DNA of 6,988 bases, taken from assembly GCA_002390205.1 (NCBI GenBank), contig DGOV01000111.1:1-6988 (forward strand), given 5' to 3'. Source of the DNA: Proteobacteria bacterium UBA4457 (GTDB lineage Bacteria > Pseudomonadota > Gammaproteobacteria > Ga0077536). Positions 1-5,641 of this stretch are shown one piece after another; the first letter of the stretch is position 1; every line of letters starts with the position of its first letter. The notes beneath the pieces were generated by a model, which ran no database searches, was not told the DNA's origin, and saw nothing but the letters and a program-made list of their open reading frames with translations. Position numbers and translations under genes: made by a program.

Positions 1-174
1 CACCGTAACACCTGGTTCGAAACGGGTTCGCACAATCCAAAGGCCACCTTCTATATCAACCTGAAGTAATTGTAGCTTCACTCCATCCCCGAATGGGACG
101 AAGGGTAGTTGCTTCGGCCCACGATGGAGTGCTTCTGGAATGATGTTACTTGTTACTTGTGCAGTTTCAGCCAT
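1..174 (-). CDS. Cupin-fold protein, 2,4'-dihydroxyacetophenone dioxygenase-like (5' end only)
   Basis: Only the first 58 codons are visible; the rest lies beyond the left edge. The ATG (172-174) is preceded on the minus strand by a good Shine-Dalgarno (AGGAG about 7-8 nt upstream). The visible protein begins MAETAQVTSN and reaches GGLWIVRTRFEPGVTV. The pattern 'VDIEGGLWIVRTRFEPGVTV' is the first beta-strand block of small cupins annotated as 2,4'-dihydroxyacetophenone dioxygenase or ChrR-like cupin; in this family the metal-binding HxH motif normally follows immediately, outside the window. Such cupins bind a divalent metal (often Fe or Zn), and the characterised members cleave carbon-carbon bonds in aromatic ketones or diketones. 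The gene follows the GST gene in the same direction after about 90 nt, so the two may be co-transcribed. The cupin call rests on remembered family sequence; substrate unknown. Confidence 0.68.
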   Translation of the reverse strand, partial: MAETAQVTSNIIPEALHRGPKQLPFVPFGDGVKLQLLQVDIEGGLWIVRTRFEPGVTV

Positions 175-264
175 CTCGTTGATCTCCTAAAGCATTAAAT
201 AATCATGAATAATCGGACAACAAAAAAGGAGAGACAAGCAAAGCAAAGGTAATGCCACGGCGTG

Positions 265-867
265 TTAAACTGATTCCGCCGCCTTAAACGCGTCCCGAGA
301 TTCGAGTCGATCAGCATAGGCCGTGAGGTTTGGACGTTCGCTAAAATCAGCGCCGAGTCGACGCGACATTACAATGGCATGACCAGTAATAGTATCAGCG
401 ATGGTAAATACGCCCGCTAGAAATTCGCGTCCCTGCATGTGAGTCTCAGCAGCACCAAGTGTTCGATTAAGGAGCTTGAGAGAACGGATAGCGATTTCCT
501 CGTTACGTCTGTCCGGCGGAAGCAAGATTGTCTCAACCACATAGTTATTGATCGGCGGCATGATCATACCTTCGGCATAATTGAGCCACTGTAGATAGGT
601 AGCAAAGTTAGCTGCGTCGGGGCCGGGAGTAAGCTCCGGGGCATACTTCGCACCGAGATACTGAGCGATCGCTGTACTTTCCGTAATAGTTGTATCACCA
701 TCTATCACAGTTGGCACTCGTCCGTTTGGATTAACTTTGGTGTATTCGGGGCCACGCATTTCTTTCTGACCGAGAGAGAAGCGGACGAGATCGTACTCCA
801 TTTCAATTTCCTCTAAGAGCCAAACTGTTCGAACTGCGCGCGATTGAGGGGCAAAATATACTTTCAT
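265..867 (-). CDS. Glutathione S-transferase family protein
   Basis: A 200-residue protein of normal length for a cytosolic GST. The N-terminal thioredoxin-like domain spans about residues 1-78: beta1 'MKVYFAPQSRA' places a Ser (S9) where Ser/Tyr/Cys-type GSTs keep the residue that activates glutathione, the cis-proline is in 'GRVPTV' (P52), and the gamma-glutamyl binding pair is E63-S64 in 'TITES'. The all-alpha C-terminal domain (about 85-200) carries the conserved N-capping/hydrophobic-staple motif 'FTIADT' (D158). Family role: conjugation of glutathione to electrophiles, isomerisation or peroxide reduction in the cytosol. The start ATG has only a weak A-rich ribosome site (AAAGAA). It lies upstream of the cupin gene on the same strand and diverges from the alpha/beta hydrolase, which suggests shared control of a small-molecule detoxification or catabolic set. 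The substrate cannot be read from sequence. Confidence 0.93.
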   Translation of the reverse strand: MKVYFAPQSRAVRTVWLLEEIEMEYDLVRFSLGQKEMRGPEYTKVNPNGRVPTVIDGDTTITESTAIAQYLGAKYAPELTPGPDAANFATYLQWLNYAEGMIMPPINNYVVETILLPPDRRNEEIAIRSLKLLNRTLGAAETHMQGREFLAGVFTIADTITGHAIVMSRRLGADFSERPNLTAYADRLESRDAFKAAESV

Positions 868-900
868 ATAGGTTCTTTTTTTTATTAATAGCTATAAACT

Positions 901-939
901 GTAACCAGACACCTGAACTTTGTCTATACAAACGGTTAC
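901..939. promoter_or_regulatory. Nested inverted repeats in the divergent GST/hydrolase promoter region
   Basis: The 99 bp between the divergent starts hold two nested inverted repeats: outer GTAACC (901-906) with GGTTAC (934-939), inner AGACA (907-911) with TGTCT (921-925) around a 9-nt spacer. The outer half-sites are not equidistant from the inner ones (0 versus 8 nt), so this suits a double protein-binding site better than a simple hairpin. Its place between two divergent genes is typical of an operator shared by both. A possible plus-strand -10 (TATACA, 925-930) lies inside it. No regulator gene is in the window. The repeats are seen directly; the operator role is inferred. Confidence 0.35.
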
Positions 940-966
940 TTACTTTTGATCATTTGGGCTCATTTT

Positions 967-1689
967 ATGGCTACTTATCAACGCGATGCTGCATCAATTT
1001 ATTATGAAGATTCTGGCGAAGATTTACCGGCGCTTTTACTTATTGCGCCGGGTGGCATGAAATCCGCACTCAATTTTTGGTCAAGCACGCCTTGGGATCC
1101 TCGGGAGCAGCTCAAGGGACATTTTCGTGTGATCGCAATGGATCAGCGCAATGCGGGAAAATCGACCGCGAAAATTTCGGCCGAGGATGGCTGGCATACT
1201 TATCTAGATGATCAGCTTGGCTTAATGGACTATTTAAAAATCTCACGGTTTCATGTCGCTGGAATGTGTATTGGTGGGCCATACTGCTTAGGTTTAATAG
1301 AAGCCGCACCCGACAGGGTAATGACTGCAACTTTGTTTCAATCTATTGGACTCGACCAGAATCGTACTGCATTTTACGATATGTTTGACGATTGGGCTAA
1401 CGAGCTCCAGCGTAAGATGACTGATGTAAGACCCGACGTATGGTCAAGTTTTCGGCAAAACATGTACGGTGGGACAAAGGTATTATTCAATGTTGATGAA
1501 GCATTCCTTAATGAATGCACAACGCCGCTGATGATATTAATGGGTAATGATTTATATCATCCTGAGTCGACATCACGCCTGTTGGTTCAAACCGCACAGA
1601 ACACGACATTTATCGAATCTTGGAAGGAAGGAGAAGCTCGAGAGGATGCAATGATCCAGTGCCTAGAGTTTCTCCAGAAAAATACCTAG
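967..1689 (+). CDS. Alpha/beta-fold hydrolase with Cys nucleophile elbow
   Basis: The preferred start is ATG 967, giving 240 residues beginning MATYQRDAASIYYED, which matches how this family usually begins; an in-frame TTG at 946 would add seven residues but has no ribosome site. Neither start has a strong SD. Fold markers: oxyanion-region strand 'ALLLIAPGGM' (22-31), 'FRVIAMDQRNAGKS' (53-66), and nucleophile elbow 'HVAGMCIGGPYCLGLIEAAP' (96-115), where the usual G-x-S-x-G reads G-M-C101-I-G, a Cys as in dienelactone hydrolase. The late strand 'PLMILMGNDLYHP' (187-199) offers D195 and H198; no His is found in the last 40 residues, where the canonical catalytic His would sit. I recall relatives with the same Cys and 'YHP', so this looks like a family trait rather than decay. 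Likely a cytosolic hydrolase or C-C/ester-cleaving enzyme of unknown substrate. It diverges from the GST gene. Confidence 0.85.
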   Translation: MATYQRDAASIYYEDSGEDLPALLLIAPGGMKSALNFWSSTPWDPREQLKGHFRVIAMDQRNAGKSTAKISAEDGWHTYLDDQLGLMDYLKISRFHVAGMCIGGPYCLGLIEAAPDRVMTATLFQSIGLDQNRTAFYDMFDDWANELQRKMTDVRPDVWSSFRQNMYGGTKVLFNVDEAFLNECTTPLMILMGNDLYHPESTSRLLVQTAQNTTFIESWKEGEAREDAMIQCLEFLQKNT

Positions 1690-1803
1690 CTGAGGAATAC
1701 CACTATTTACATACTTTAAGATTCCTTCTCTTCGGTTTGAGAATAAAAACGCTGCTGTAGGTTAAGAGTTCGCCATACTAAACGTATCTTGTCCCTGCAA
1801 TAT

Positions 1804-1825
1804 ATGAGGGCCATTAACCCCTCAT
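1804..1825 (+). terminator. Weak hairpin downstream of the hydrolase
   Basis: A 7-bp perfect stem, ATGAGGG (1804-1810) with CCCTCAT (1819-1825), closes an 8-nt loop about 115 nt after the hydrolase stop. The following bases (CAGTTATTTATC) are only moderately T-rich, so termination would be weak or Rho-assisted. The rest of the 282-nt gap between the hydrolase and the VOC gene contains no gene I can support. Confidence 0.3.
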
Positions 1826-1919
1826 CAGTTATTTATCTCAAACTAATTCTCCCTAGCGTGTGCTGGAAAGAACCCGAGGAATATTTGTACGGTAAAATGC
1901 CCGAGAATTGTTGCAGGAT

Positions 1920-1960
1920 AGACGAAAAATGTTAGTCTTCGTCTCAGTTTATTGTTTTTA
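1920..1960 (+). terminator. Hairpin with T-rich tail just upstream of the VOC gene (terminator or leader attenuator)
   Basis: A 7-bp stem, AGACGAA (1920-1926) with TTCGTCT (1938-1944), encloses an 11-nt loop. After CAG it runs into a T-rich stretch (TTTATTGTTTTT, 1948-1959), which resembles an intrinsic terminator. It ends only about 12 nt before the ATG of the VOC gene. It is therefore either the hydrolase terminator, with a VOC promoter squeezed very close to the start, or part of the VOC leader where it could attenuate expression. Structure seen; role inferred. Confidence 0.35.
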
Positions 1961-1971
1961 GAGAGCAGAAA

Positions 1972-2463
1972 ATGACCATTTCCACAAACGGAGTTGCACA
2001 TATTCAACTTACGGTAAATACGCCGGAAAAATGTATTCCCTTTTGGGAAAATCTATGCCATTTCTTGGAAATGGAAACACTTGTGAAAAATGCAGATACT
2101 GTCTATTGCATAGGAAGCCGCACGGGGATAATGGTCAAAGGAGTCCCAGAGGGAAAAGAGAAGAGGGCATTTGATCAATATTCAGTTGGTCTTCATCATG
2201 TATGTCTCCGAGCCCGAAGCTCGGAAGACGTCGATGCTATCTATGAATTTGTTGTGGAAGTGCTGAAAGCTAAAATCATTCATGCTCCAGAACAAGGTGG
2301 TTGGGCACCTGGCTACTACTCATTTTTATTCGAAGATCCCGACGGTATACGAATTGAATTCAATTTTGTGCCTGGTAAAGGACATTTTGGTGAAGCTGGG
2401 AGACTTGGAGCAGAAGGAAGCGGACCGGCAAGTGATTATTCAGGTGAAGGTTTTGGTGATTGA
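1972..2463 (+). CDS. VOC-superfamily (glyoxalase/bleomycin-resistance/dioxygenase fold) protein
   Basis: A 163-residue protein with ATG start and a purine-rich ribosome site (GAGAG about 8 nt upstream). Two babbab modules of the vicinal-oxygen-chelate fold are visible: module 1 at about 6-58 opens with 'VAHIQLTV' (H10), and module 2 at about 72-134 opens with 'VGLHHVCLRARS' (H75/H76) and ends 'FLFEDPDGIRIEFNFVPG' (E129). H10, H75 or H76 and E129 sit at the usual metal-ligand positions, so it is probably a working metalloenzyme. Family roles include glyoxalase I, extradiol dioxygenase, epimerase and antibiotic modification; nothing here selects among them. The last 30 residues form a Gly/acid-rich, probably disordered tail beyond the fold. 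It converges on lhgO with a 73-nt gap that shows no convincing terminator. Confidence 0.88.
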   Translation: MTISTNGVAHIQLTVNTPEKCIPFWENLCHFLEMETLVKNADTVYCIGSRTGIMVKGVPEGKEKRAFDQYSVGLHHVCLRARSSEDVDAIYEFVVEVLKAKIIHAPEQGGWAPGYYSFLFEDPDGIRIEFNFVPGKGHFGEAGRLGAEGSGPASDYSGEGFGD

Positions 2464-2536
2464 GCTTCAGTTCTAAAGAATACCTTCAAAAATCAGCTTA
2501 ATCGGACATAACGCTGGGGTAGCATTTCATGGAGTG

Positions 2537-3751
2537 TCAAACCGGTTTGGTGCCTTCTGCTTGGTCTACTATATATTCACAAAAAGCAAGTGAGCTGGTG
2601 AATGCAGGAGAAATAGAATTAAGTACATGCAATGTACGTTCATCTTTTTCAACAATGTAATCCATTTCAAGGGTCTGTGTTTTAAGATTGACAAGTTGTG
2701 GGCGTATCCCGATTTTATTACTTGATTCCAAGTCGCCAGATTGAAGGGTTCGTATCAGTTTTTGAGCGGCAGACAGAAAAAAAGGTTTGTAGTATTTTTT
2801 CATCTCCTCATGAGCGAGCCGTCGGAAATTTTCCCTATTCGCTTTATACATCGAAATTAGCTGACGCCCTATAGTGAAGCTTTCGGAAAGTTTTATCCCT
2901 TTAAAAATTCCATAGTTCTCTCTCCCTAGAGCAGGAATAGCGGTTGGTCCTAAGTACACCTCTCCATTGATCACTTTAGTCAAATGAACACCGAGGAAAG
3001 GTAGTTCGACATTAGGGACCGGATATATATTACCGTTCACTAGATGCCTTTTATCAACTCTTAATTTGTAATAAATCCCTTTGAATGGAACTAGGGTATA
3101 GTTTCCTGCATGACCGAACATCTTGGCGATAAGATCTGCACCAGCTCCTGCGCAATTGTAAAGAAACTCATAAGAAAATTTGCCTTGTGCCGTTTCGATA
3201 AGGCACTTATTAGGACGGGCGGTTCTGATCGGGGCACCGTAGACAAATTCAACCCCTTGTTCTTCTAAAATTTCTCGTAGTTTATTAATAATGGCTTTGC
3301 TATCTATGACTGCTGTATCCGGACAATAAATACCCGCTTCGTATGCAGAGGCATAGGGCTCGATTTCTTTTACCCCTTGCACGTCTAGACGCTCGGCCTG
3401 AACGCCGTTGTTCTTCGCATTGGTTAATAGCGTGTCTAATGTAGGTAAGTCTTCCGCTGAGCTTGCGATGATTACTTTCCCAACTTTCTTGTAAGAGATT
3501 TCGTACTCATCTGCGAAGTCGCGCATTCTAGCCGCACCCAAGGAGCATACTTTAGCTTTTAAGGTTGTGCTCCCATAGTAAACGCCTGAATGCATTACGC
3601 CGCTGTTACGGCCACTTGCATGTCTTCCTATATCTAGCTCTTTTTCTAATATCACAATGGATGAATTAGGATGTCGCTTATTTAATTCTCTAGCCACGCT
3701 TAAGCCGACAATACCTGCGCCAATAATCACGAAGTCGTAAGATTTAGCCAA
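2537..3751 (-). CDS. lhgO: L-2-hydroxyglutarate oxidase / dehydrogenase (FAD-dependent)
   Basis: A 404-residue protein, normal length for the LhgO (YgaF) branch of the DAO-type FAD oxidoreductases. The N-terminal Rossmann motif 'DFVIIGAGIVGLSVA' has GAGIVG at 11-16, and the acidic residue ending beta2 is E36 in 'VILEKE'. It is followed by 'RHASGRNSGVMHSGVYYG' (43-60), a hallmark of L-2-hydroxyglutarate oxidases. C-terminal markers are 'GIRPQLVN' (348-355) and 'NSISPAFTSSLAFCEYIVD' (378-396). Family role: oxidises L-2-hydroxyglutarate to 2-oxoglutarate and passes electrons to the membrane quinone pool, repairing a side product of central metabolism or finishing glutarate degradation. The start is TTG (3749-3751), chosen because AAGGAG lies 10 nt upstream and no upstream in-frame start exists. 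No csiD or gab genes adjoin it, so a housekeeping repair role is more likely here than glutarate catabolism. Confidence 0.93.
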   Translation of the reverse strand: MAKSYDFVIIGAGIVGLSVARELNKRHPNSSIVILEKELDIGRHASGRNSGVMHSGVYYGSTTLKAKVCSLGAARMRDFADEYEISYKKVGKVIIASSAEDLPTLDTLLTNAKNNGVQAERLDVQGVKEIEPYASAYEAGIYCPDTAVIDSKAIINKLREILEEQGVEFVYGAPIRTARPNKCLIETAQGKFSYEFLYNCAGAGADLIAKMFGHAGNYTLVPFKGIYYKLRVDKRHLVNGNIYPVPNVELPFLGVHLTKVINGEVYLGPTAIPALGRENYGIFKGIKLSESFTIGRQLISMYKANRENFRRLAHEEMKKYYKPFFLSAAQKLIRTLQSGDLESSNKIGIRPQLVNLKTQTLEMDYIVEKDERTLHVLNSISPAFTSSLAFCEYIVDQAEGTKPV

Positions 3752-3793
3752 CTCGCTTATGCTCCTTGTTAAGGTACTGCTATAAAGGGGTCA

Positions 3794-3878
3794 ACTATAA
3801 GTGCATCTTCATGAGCCGGCACGCGAGCCGTTCCCTCTCCCAAGCCACTCGGGAGCCCAGTGACTATTACTACTGGGC
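3794..3878 (-). promoter_or_regulatory. Structured upstream region of lhgO with possible -10
   Basis: Upstream of lhgO three small inverted repeats lie side by side: CGGC/GCCG (3817-3820, 3827-3830), CTCCC/GGGAG (3837-3841, 3851-3855) and GCCCAGT/ACTGGGC (3855-3861, 3872-3878; 10-nt loop). The stretch is visibly richer in G+C than its flanks. A minus-strand -10-like TATAGT (plus positions 3794-3799) lies between these repeats and the gene, without a good -35. If that promoter is used, the repeats are upstream DNA sites; if transcription starts further up, they form a structured leader. No known riboswitch consensus was recognised. Confidence 0.3.
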
Positions 3879-3950
3879 CTAGCTGACTTAGAATATCGTC
3901 GCTACTCCATGATCTGCCCAACATTATTGCCTGCCTCTACGAATCAATCA

Positions 3951-3971
3951 ATTAACATTAACATTAATATT
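3951..3971. repeat. Short hexamer tandem repeat (ATTAAC x2, ATTAAT, ATT)
   Basis: Three and a half copies of a 6-bp unit stand 30 bp upstream of the -10 of the small orphan gene. The unit period of 6 is not helical. It could be an AT-rich UP-element-like patch or a slippage-prone microsatellite. Confidence 0.5.
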
Positions 3972-4000
3972 CTTTATCGCTCTAATTGTTTTTTTCATCT

Positions 4001-4006
4001 TATAAT
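4001..4006 (+). promoter_or_regulatory. Perfect -10 (TATAAT) for the small orphan gene
   Basis: TATAAT fits the sigma70 -10 consensus exactly. It would start RNA near 4012-4014, leaving a leader of about 25 nt before the ATG at 4038 with its SD (GGGAG, 4024-4028). No good -35 is found at 16-18 bp, although the upstream DNA is strongly AT-rich (hexamer repeats and a T7 run). It lies inside the 5' part of the longer open frame beginning at 3909, which argues against that longer start. Confidence 0.5.
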
Positions 4007-4037
4007 TAAAGAATCAGAAAGTAGGGAGAAGATTTCC

Positions 4038-4253
4038 ATGACCATGAGTGTTGATATGATAAAGACTAAAGTCGCTAGTAAGGTCGGTGACGAAGAGGCT
4101 CAAGTAGAAATCGCAAATTGGTTGATCGAAAATCAGAGTAATCTAACTGAGGGTATTACTGAACCGTTTATAGAAATGGTGCAAAAGCTAAGGGAATGTT
4201 CACCAGAGCATTGGAAAGGTATGTGTTCCTCGAGTCTGTCTGAAAGTCCGTAG
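4038..4253 (+). CDS. Small acidic protein of unknown function (71 aa)
   Basis: I do not recognise this protein. The start ATG 4038 is chosen because AGGGAG lies about 9 nt upstream and a TATAAT -10 lies about 30 nt upstream; the same frame opens earlier (3909), but that part encodes an implausible low-complexity N-terminus. The next ATG in frame (4044) is also possible. The protein is acidic (about 12 Asp/Glu against 6 Lys/Arg) and predicted mostly helical: helix 'MIKTKVASKVGDEEAQVEIANWLIENQ' (7-33), then 'TEPFIEMVQKLRE' (41-53). The C-terminus changes character to 'CSPEHWKGMCSSSLSESP' (54-71), with two Cys nine residues apart, one His and a Ser-rich end. There is no signal peptide or membrane segment. 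It is a monocistronic unit with its own terminator. A helical 'leader' plus Cys/Ser tail resembles a peptide precursor in outline, but no modification enzyme is nearby and no double-Gly site is present. Confidence 0.65.
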   Translation: MTMSVDMIKTKVASKVGDEEAQVEIANWLIENQSNLTEGITEPFIEMVQKLRECSPEHWKGMCSSSLSESP

Positions 4254-4267
4254 CAGTAATCCTCTAG

Positions 4268-4309
4268 GCTGCTTGCTCAGGAGCAGGCAGCTGTTCTTGT
4301 CCTTTGTTT
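4268..4309 (+). terminator. Intrinsic terminator of the small orphan gene
   Basis: GCTGCTTGCTC (4268-4278) pairs with GAGCAGGCAGC (4281-4291), with one G-T wobble; with the innermost pair open this is a 10-bp, GC-rich stem with a tetraloop. It starts 14 nt after the stop codon and is followed by a T-rich tail (TGTTCTTGTCCTTTGTTT, 4292-4309). It is the best intrinsic terminator on the plus strand here. Confidence 0.8.
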
Positions 4310-4337
4310 CGGTTACGCTAGTTTTGAATCCTTGTCC

Positions 4338-4414
4338 TAACAGTCACTTTTTTTCCGTGAGAGCTGTTATATATTAAGTGGAAGACAGAGGCGTGATATC
4401 GACAAGCTTCTTGT
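4338..4414. other. Extra hairpins between two convergent terminators
   Basis: Between the two terminators lie a bulged hairpin (TAACAG-TCAC, 4338-4347, with GTGA-GAG-CTGTTA, 4357-4369, loop of T7CC) and a short perfect one (ACAAG-CTT-CTTGT, 4402-4414). No gene is supported in 4310-4470. They may be chance, remnants, or backup terminators in a convergent gap. Confidence 0.3.
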
Positions 4415-4473
4415 GTATGCCAAACTCTCAAAGGATTATTATTGCAGTGCCGCCATATCATTTCAGCGTTTAA

Positions 4474-4511
4474 ATAAAGCGACGATTGAACAAGAGTAAT
4501 CGTCGCTTTAT
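4474..4511 (-). terminator. Strong hairpin terminator after the peroxiredoxin gene
   Basis: A perfect 14-bp inverted repeat, ATAAAGCGACGATT (4474-4487) with AATCGTCGCTTTAT (4498-4511), closes a 10-nt loop 19 nt beyond the peroxiredoxin stop. On the minus strand it is preceded by an A/T tract and followed by TTTATTTAAA, as expected for an intrinsic terminator of the operon. Being symmetrical, it may also block plus-strand read-through. Confidence 0.82.
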
Positions 4512-4530
4512 AAAAAACAGGCGACTAGGT

Positions 4531-5049
4531 TTAAATGTTTTTTAGCACATTCTGTGGAGAGGATTCTCCATAAGGATCCTCTCCGTGGTTATCGTTAAAT
4601 CCAGGTTCTTCAAACCATGCCTCTATTGTTCCATCGTTCACAACCGCGGCATATCTCCAGGAGCGCATTCCGAAACCTAGATTATCTTTATTTACAAGCA
4701 TTCCGATTTTGCGCGTAAATTCCCCTGAACCATCAGGTATCAGATCAATGTTTTTGATATTTTGTTGTTTTCCCCAAGCATTCATTACGAAAGCATCATT
4801 GACTGACATACAATAAATAGCTTCCACTCCTACTGCATTAAAGTCTGAGAAAAGATTTTCAAAATCTGGTAACTGATAAGTTGAGCATGTCGGCGTGAAA
4901 GCACCTGGCAGCGAAAAGAGGACTACTTTTTTATTAGAAAAGTAATCAGACGACGTTTTTTCTTCCCACTTATAAGGGTTGTCGCCACCGATTGATTCGT
5001 CTCTAACTCTAGTTTTAAAGATCACTTCTGGAACTTTTCGATTTAACAT
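4531..5049 (-). CDS. Prx5-family peroxiredoxin (thiol peroxidase)
   Basis: A 172-residue protein of the Prx5/PrxII (AhpC-TSA-like redoxin) family. The peroxidatic motif 'SLPGAFTPTCSTYQLP' places the catalytic Cys at C55 with T52 and P53; a second Cys, C80 in 'IYCMSVND', sits where atypical two-Cys and PrxII members keep a Cys. 'GFGMRSWRYAAVVNDGTIEAWFEEP' (about 125-149) contains the conserved active-site Arg region, and the end 'NHGEDPYGESSPQNVL' is typical for the bacterial subgroup. It reduces H2O2 and organic hydroperoxides in the cytosol with glutaredoxin/GSH or thioredoxin; no C-terminal glutaredoxin domain is fused. It lies 24 nt after the uncharacterised gene on the same strand, with GGAG 13 nt upstream of its ATG, and is followed by a strong terminator. 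It is therefore the second gene of a two-gene operon whose promoter carries a Fur box. Confidence 0.93.
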   Translation of the reverse strand: MLNRKVPEVIFKTRVRDESIGGDNPYKWEEKTSSDYFSNKKVVLFSLPGAFTPTCSTYQLPDFENLFSDFNAVGVEAIYCMSVNDAFVMNAWGKQQNIKNIDLIPDGSGEFTRKIGMLVNKDNLGFGMRSWRYAAVVNDGTIEAWFEEPGFNDNHGEDPYGESSPQNVLKNI

Positions 5050-5073
5050 TTCTGATTTAATACTCCATAGGTT

Positions 5074-5613
5074 TTAGTGAATAATTATATTGTGTATTTT
5101 TTCGTTGGTAGTACCGGTTGCCCGAGAAAGCATATCGAGATGCTCGGGCCATACGCTTATTTTGAAGTTATGAGATGTAAGTTTTTTACCTAATATGTTG
5201 AGTCTGTTACTTACTAAGCGTAAAGATGCCTTAGGAACGCATTTAGAAAGTAGCTCTTTTCCAATGTGTTGCTGCTTGCTCTGTAAGAAGCCGAGGTAAC
5301 CGAGGAGAAAATGCTCAACTGTTCCTAAGTTATGTGGGCATCCCACTGTCAATGTTACGGTACTTGAAGCAAAAAGGGCAGACAATATTTCTGAGAAAAT
5401 ATCAGCTGTCAGAATAGTCGATTCTTCGAAGCCGAGTGCTTCAAATGCGGCTTGTATTTCTGGTAAGGGGTCTCTATTTTTATTGCGCTCATAGGCCCAG
5501 TGATGGATCACCCAAATTAGGAATTTTTCGCTACAGTTAAGCCTGCTCCAATTGGTTGTCTGTGCGCTTTGCTTGAGATTCTCAGGGATACGCGACGGTT
5601 TTGAGGGGTGCAT
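5074..5613 (-). CDS. Uncharacterised protein co-transcribed with peroxiredoxin
   Basis: A 179-residue protein with no function I can name. It has no signal peptide or clear membrane helix. Visible features are 'SEKFLIWVIHHWAYERNKNRDPLPEIQAAFEALGF' (28-62), the patch 'VTLTVGCPHNLGTVEHFLLGYLGFLQ' (86-111) with C92 and H94, and a second Cys in 'LSKCVPKASLRL' (122-133). From memory, the pattern of an aromatic/Arg helix followed by 'DPxPxIxxxFxxLG', then a Cys-containing strand, 'E..LL..L..LQ' and a helical end, resembles an uncharacterised proteobacterial family; I cannot name it. It is the first gene after a Fur box and precedes the peroxiredoxin by 24 nt, so a role in iron or peroxide homeostasis (sensor, redox partner or metal-binding accessory) is inferred from context only. 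The ATG (5611-5613) has a weak SD. Confidence 0.8.
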   Translation of the reverse strand: MHPSKPSRIPENLKQSAQTTNWSRLNCSEKFLIWVIHHWAYERNKNRDPLPEIQAAFEALGFEESTILTADIFSEILSALFASSTVTLTVGCPHNLGTVEHFLLGYLGFLQSKQQHIGKELLSKCVPKASLRLVSNRLNILGKKLTSHNFKISVWPEHLDMLSRATGTTNEKIHNIIIH

Positions 5614-5641
5614 GATTAAAGCAGCTTCTTTTTCTTAATTG

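Noticed and set aside
946..966. TTG start for the hydrolase
   Set aside because: No SD, and the extra seven residues are not expected for the family; ATG 967 gives the usual N-terminus.
1112..1330. 72-codon open frame on the minus strand
   Set aside because: It lies wholly inside the hydrolase gene in antisense, has no recognisable family pattern and no ribosome site.
2282..2476. 64-codon plus-strand frame overlapping the VOC gene end
   Set aside because: Out-of-frame shadow of the VOC gene; the VOC frame itself carries the conserved metal-ligand motif through this stretch, so no frameshift is needed.
3909..4037. Longer N-terminus (43 more residues) for the small orphan protein
   Set aside because: The added sequence is low-complexity, is encoded by the hexamer repeats and T-run, and contains the TATAAT -10; the SD precedes ATG 4038.
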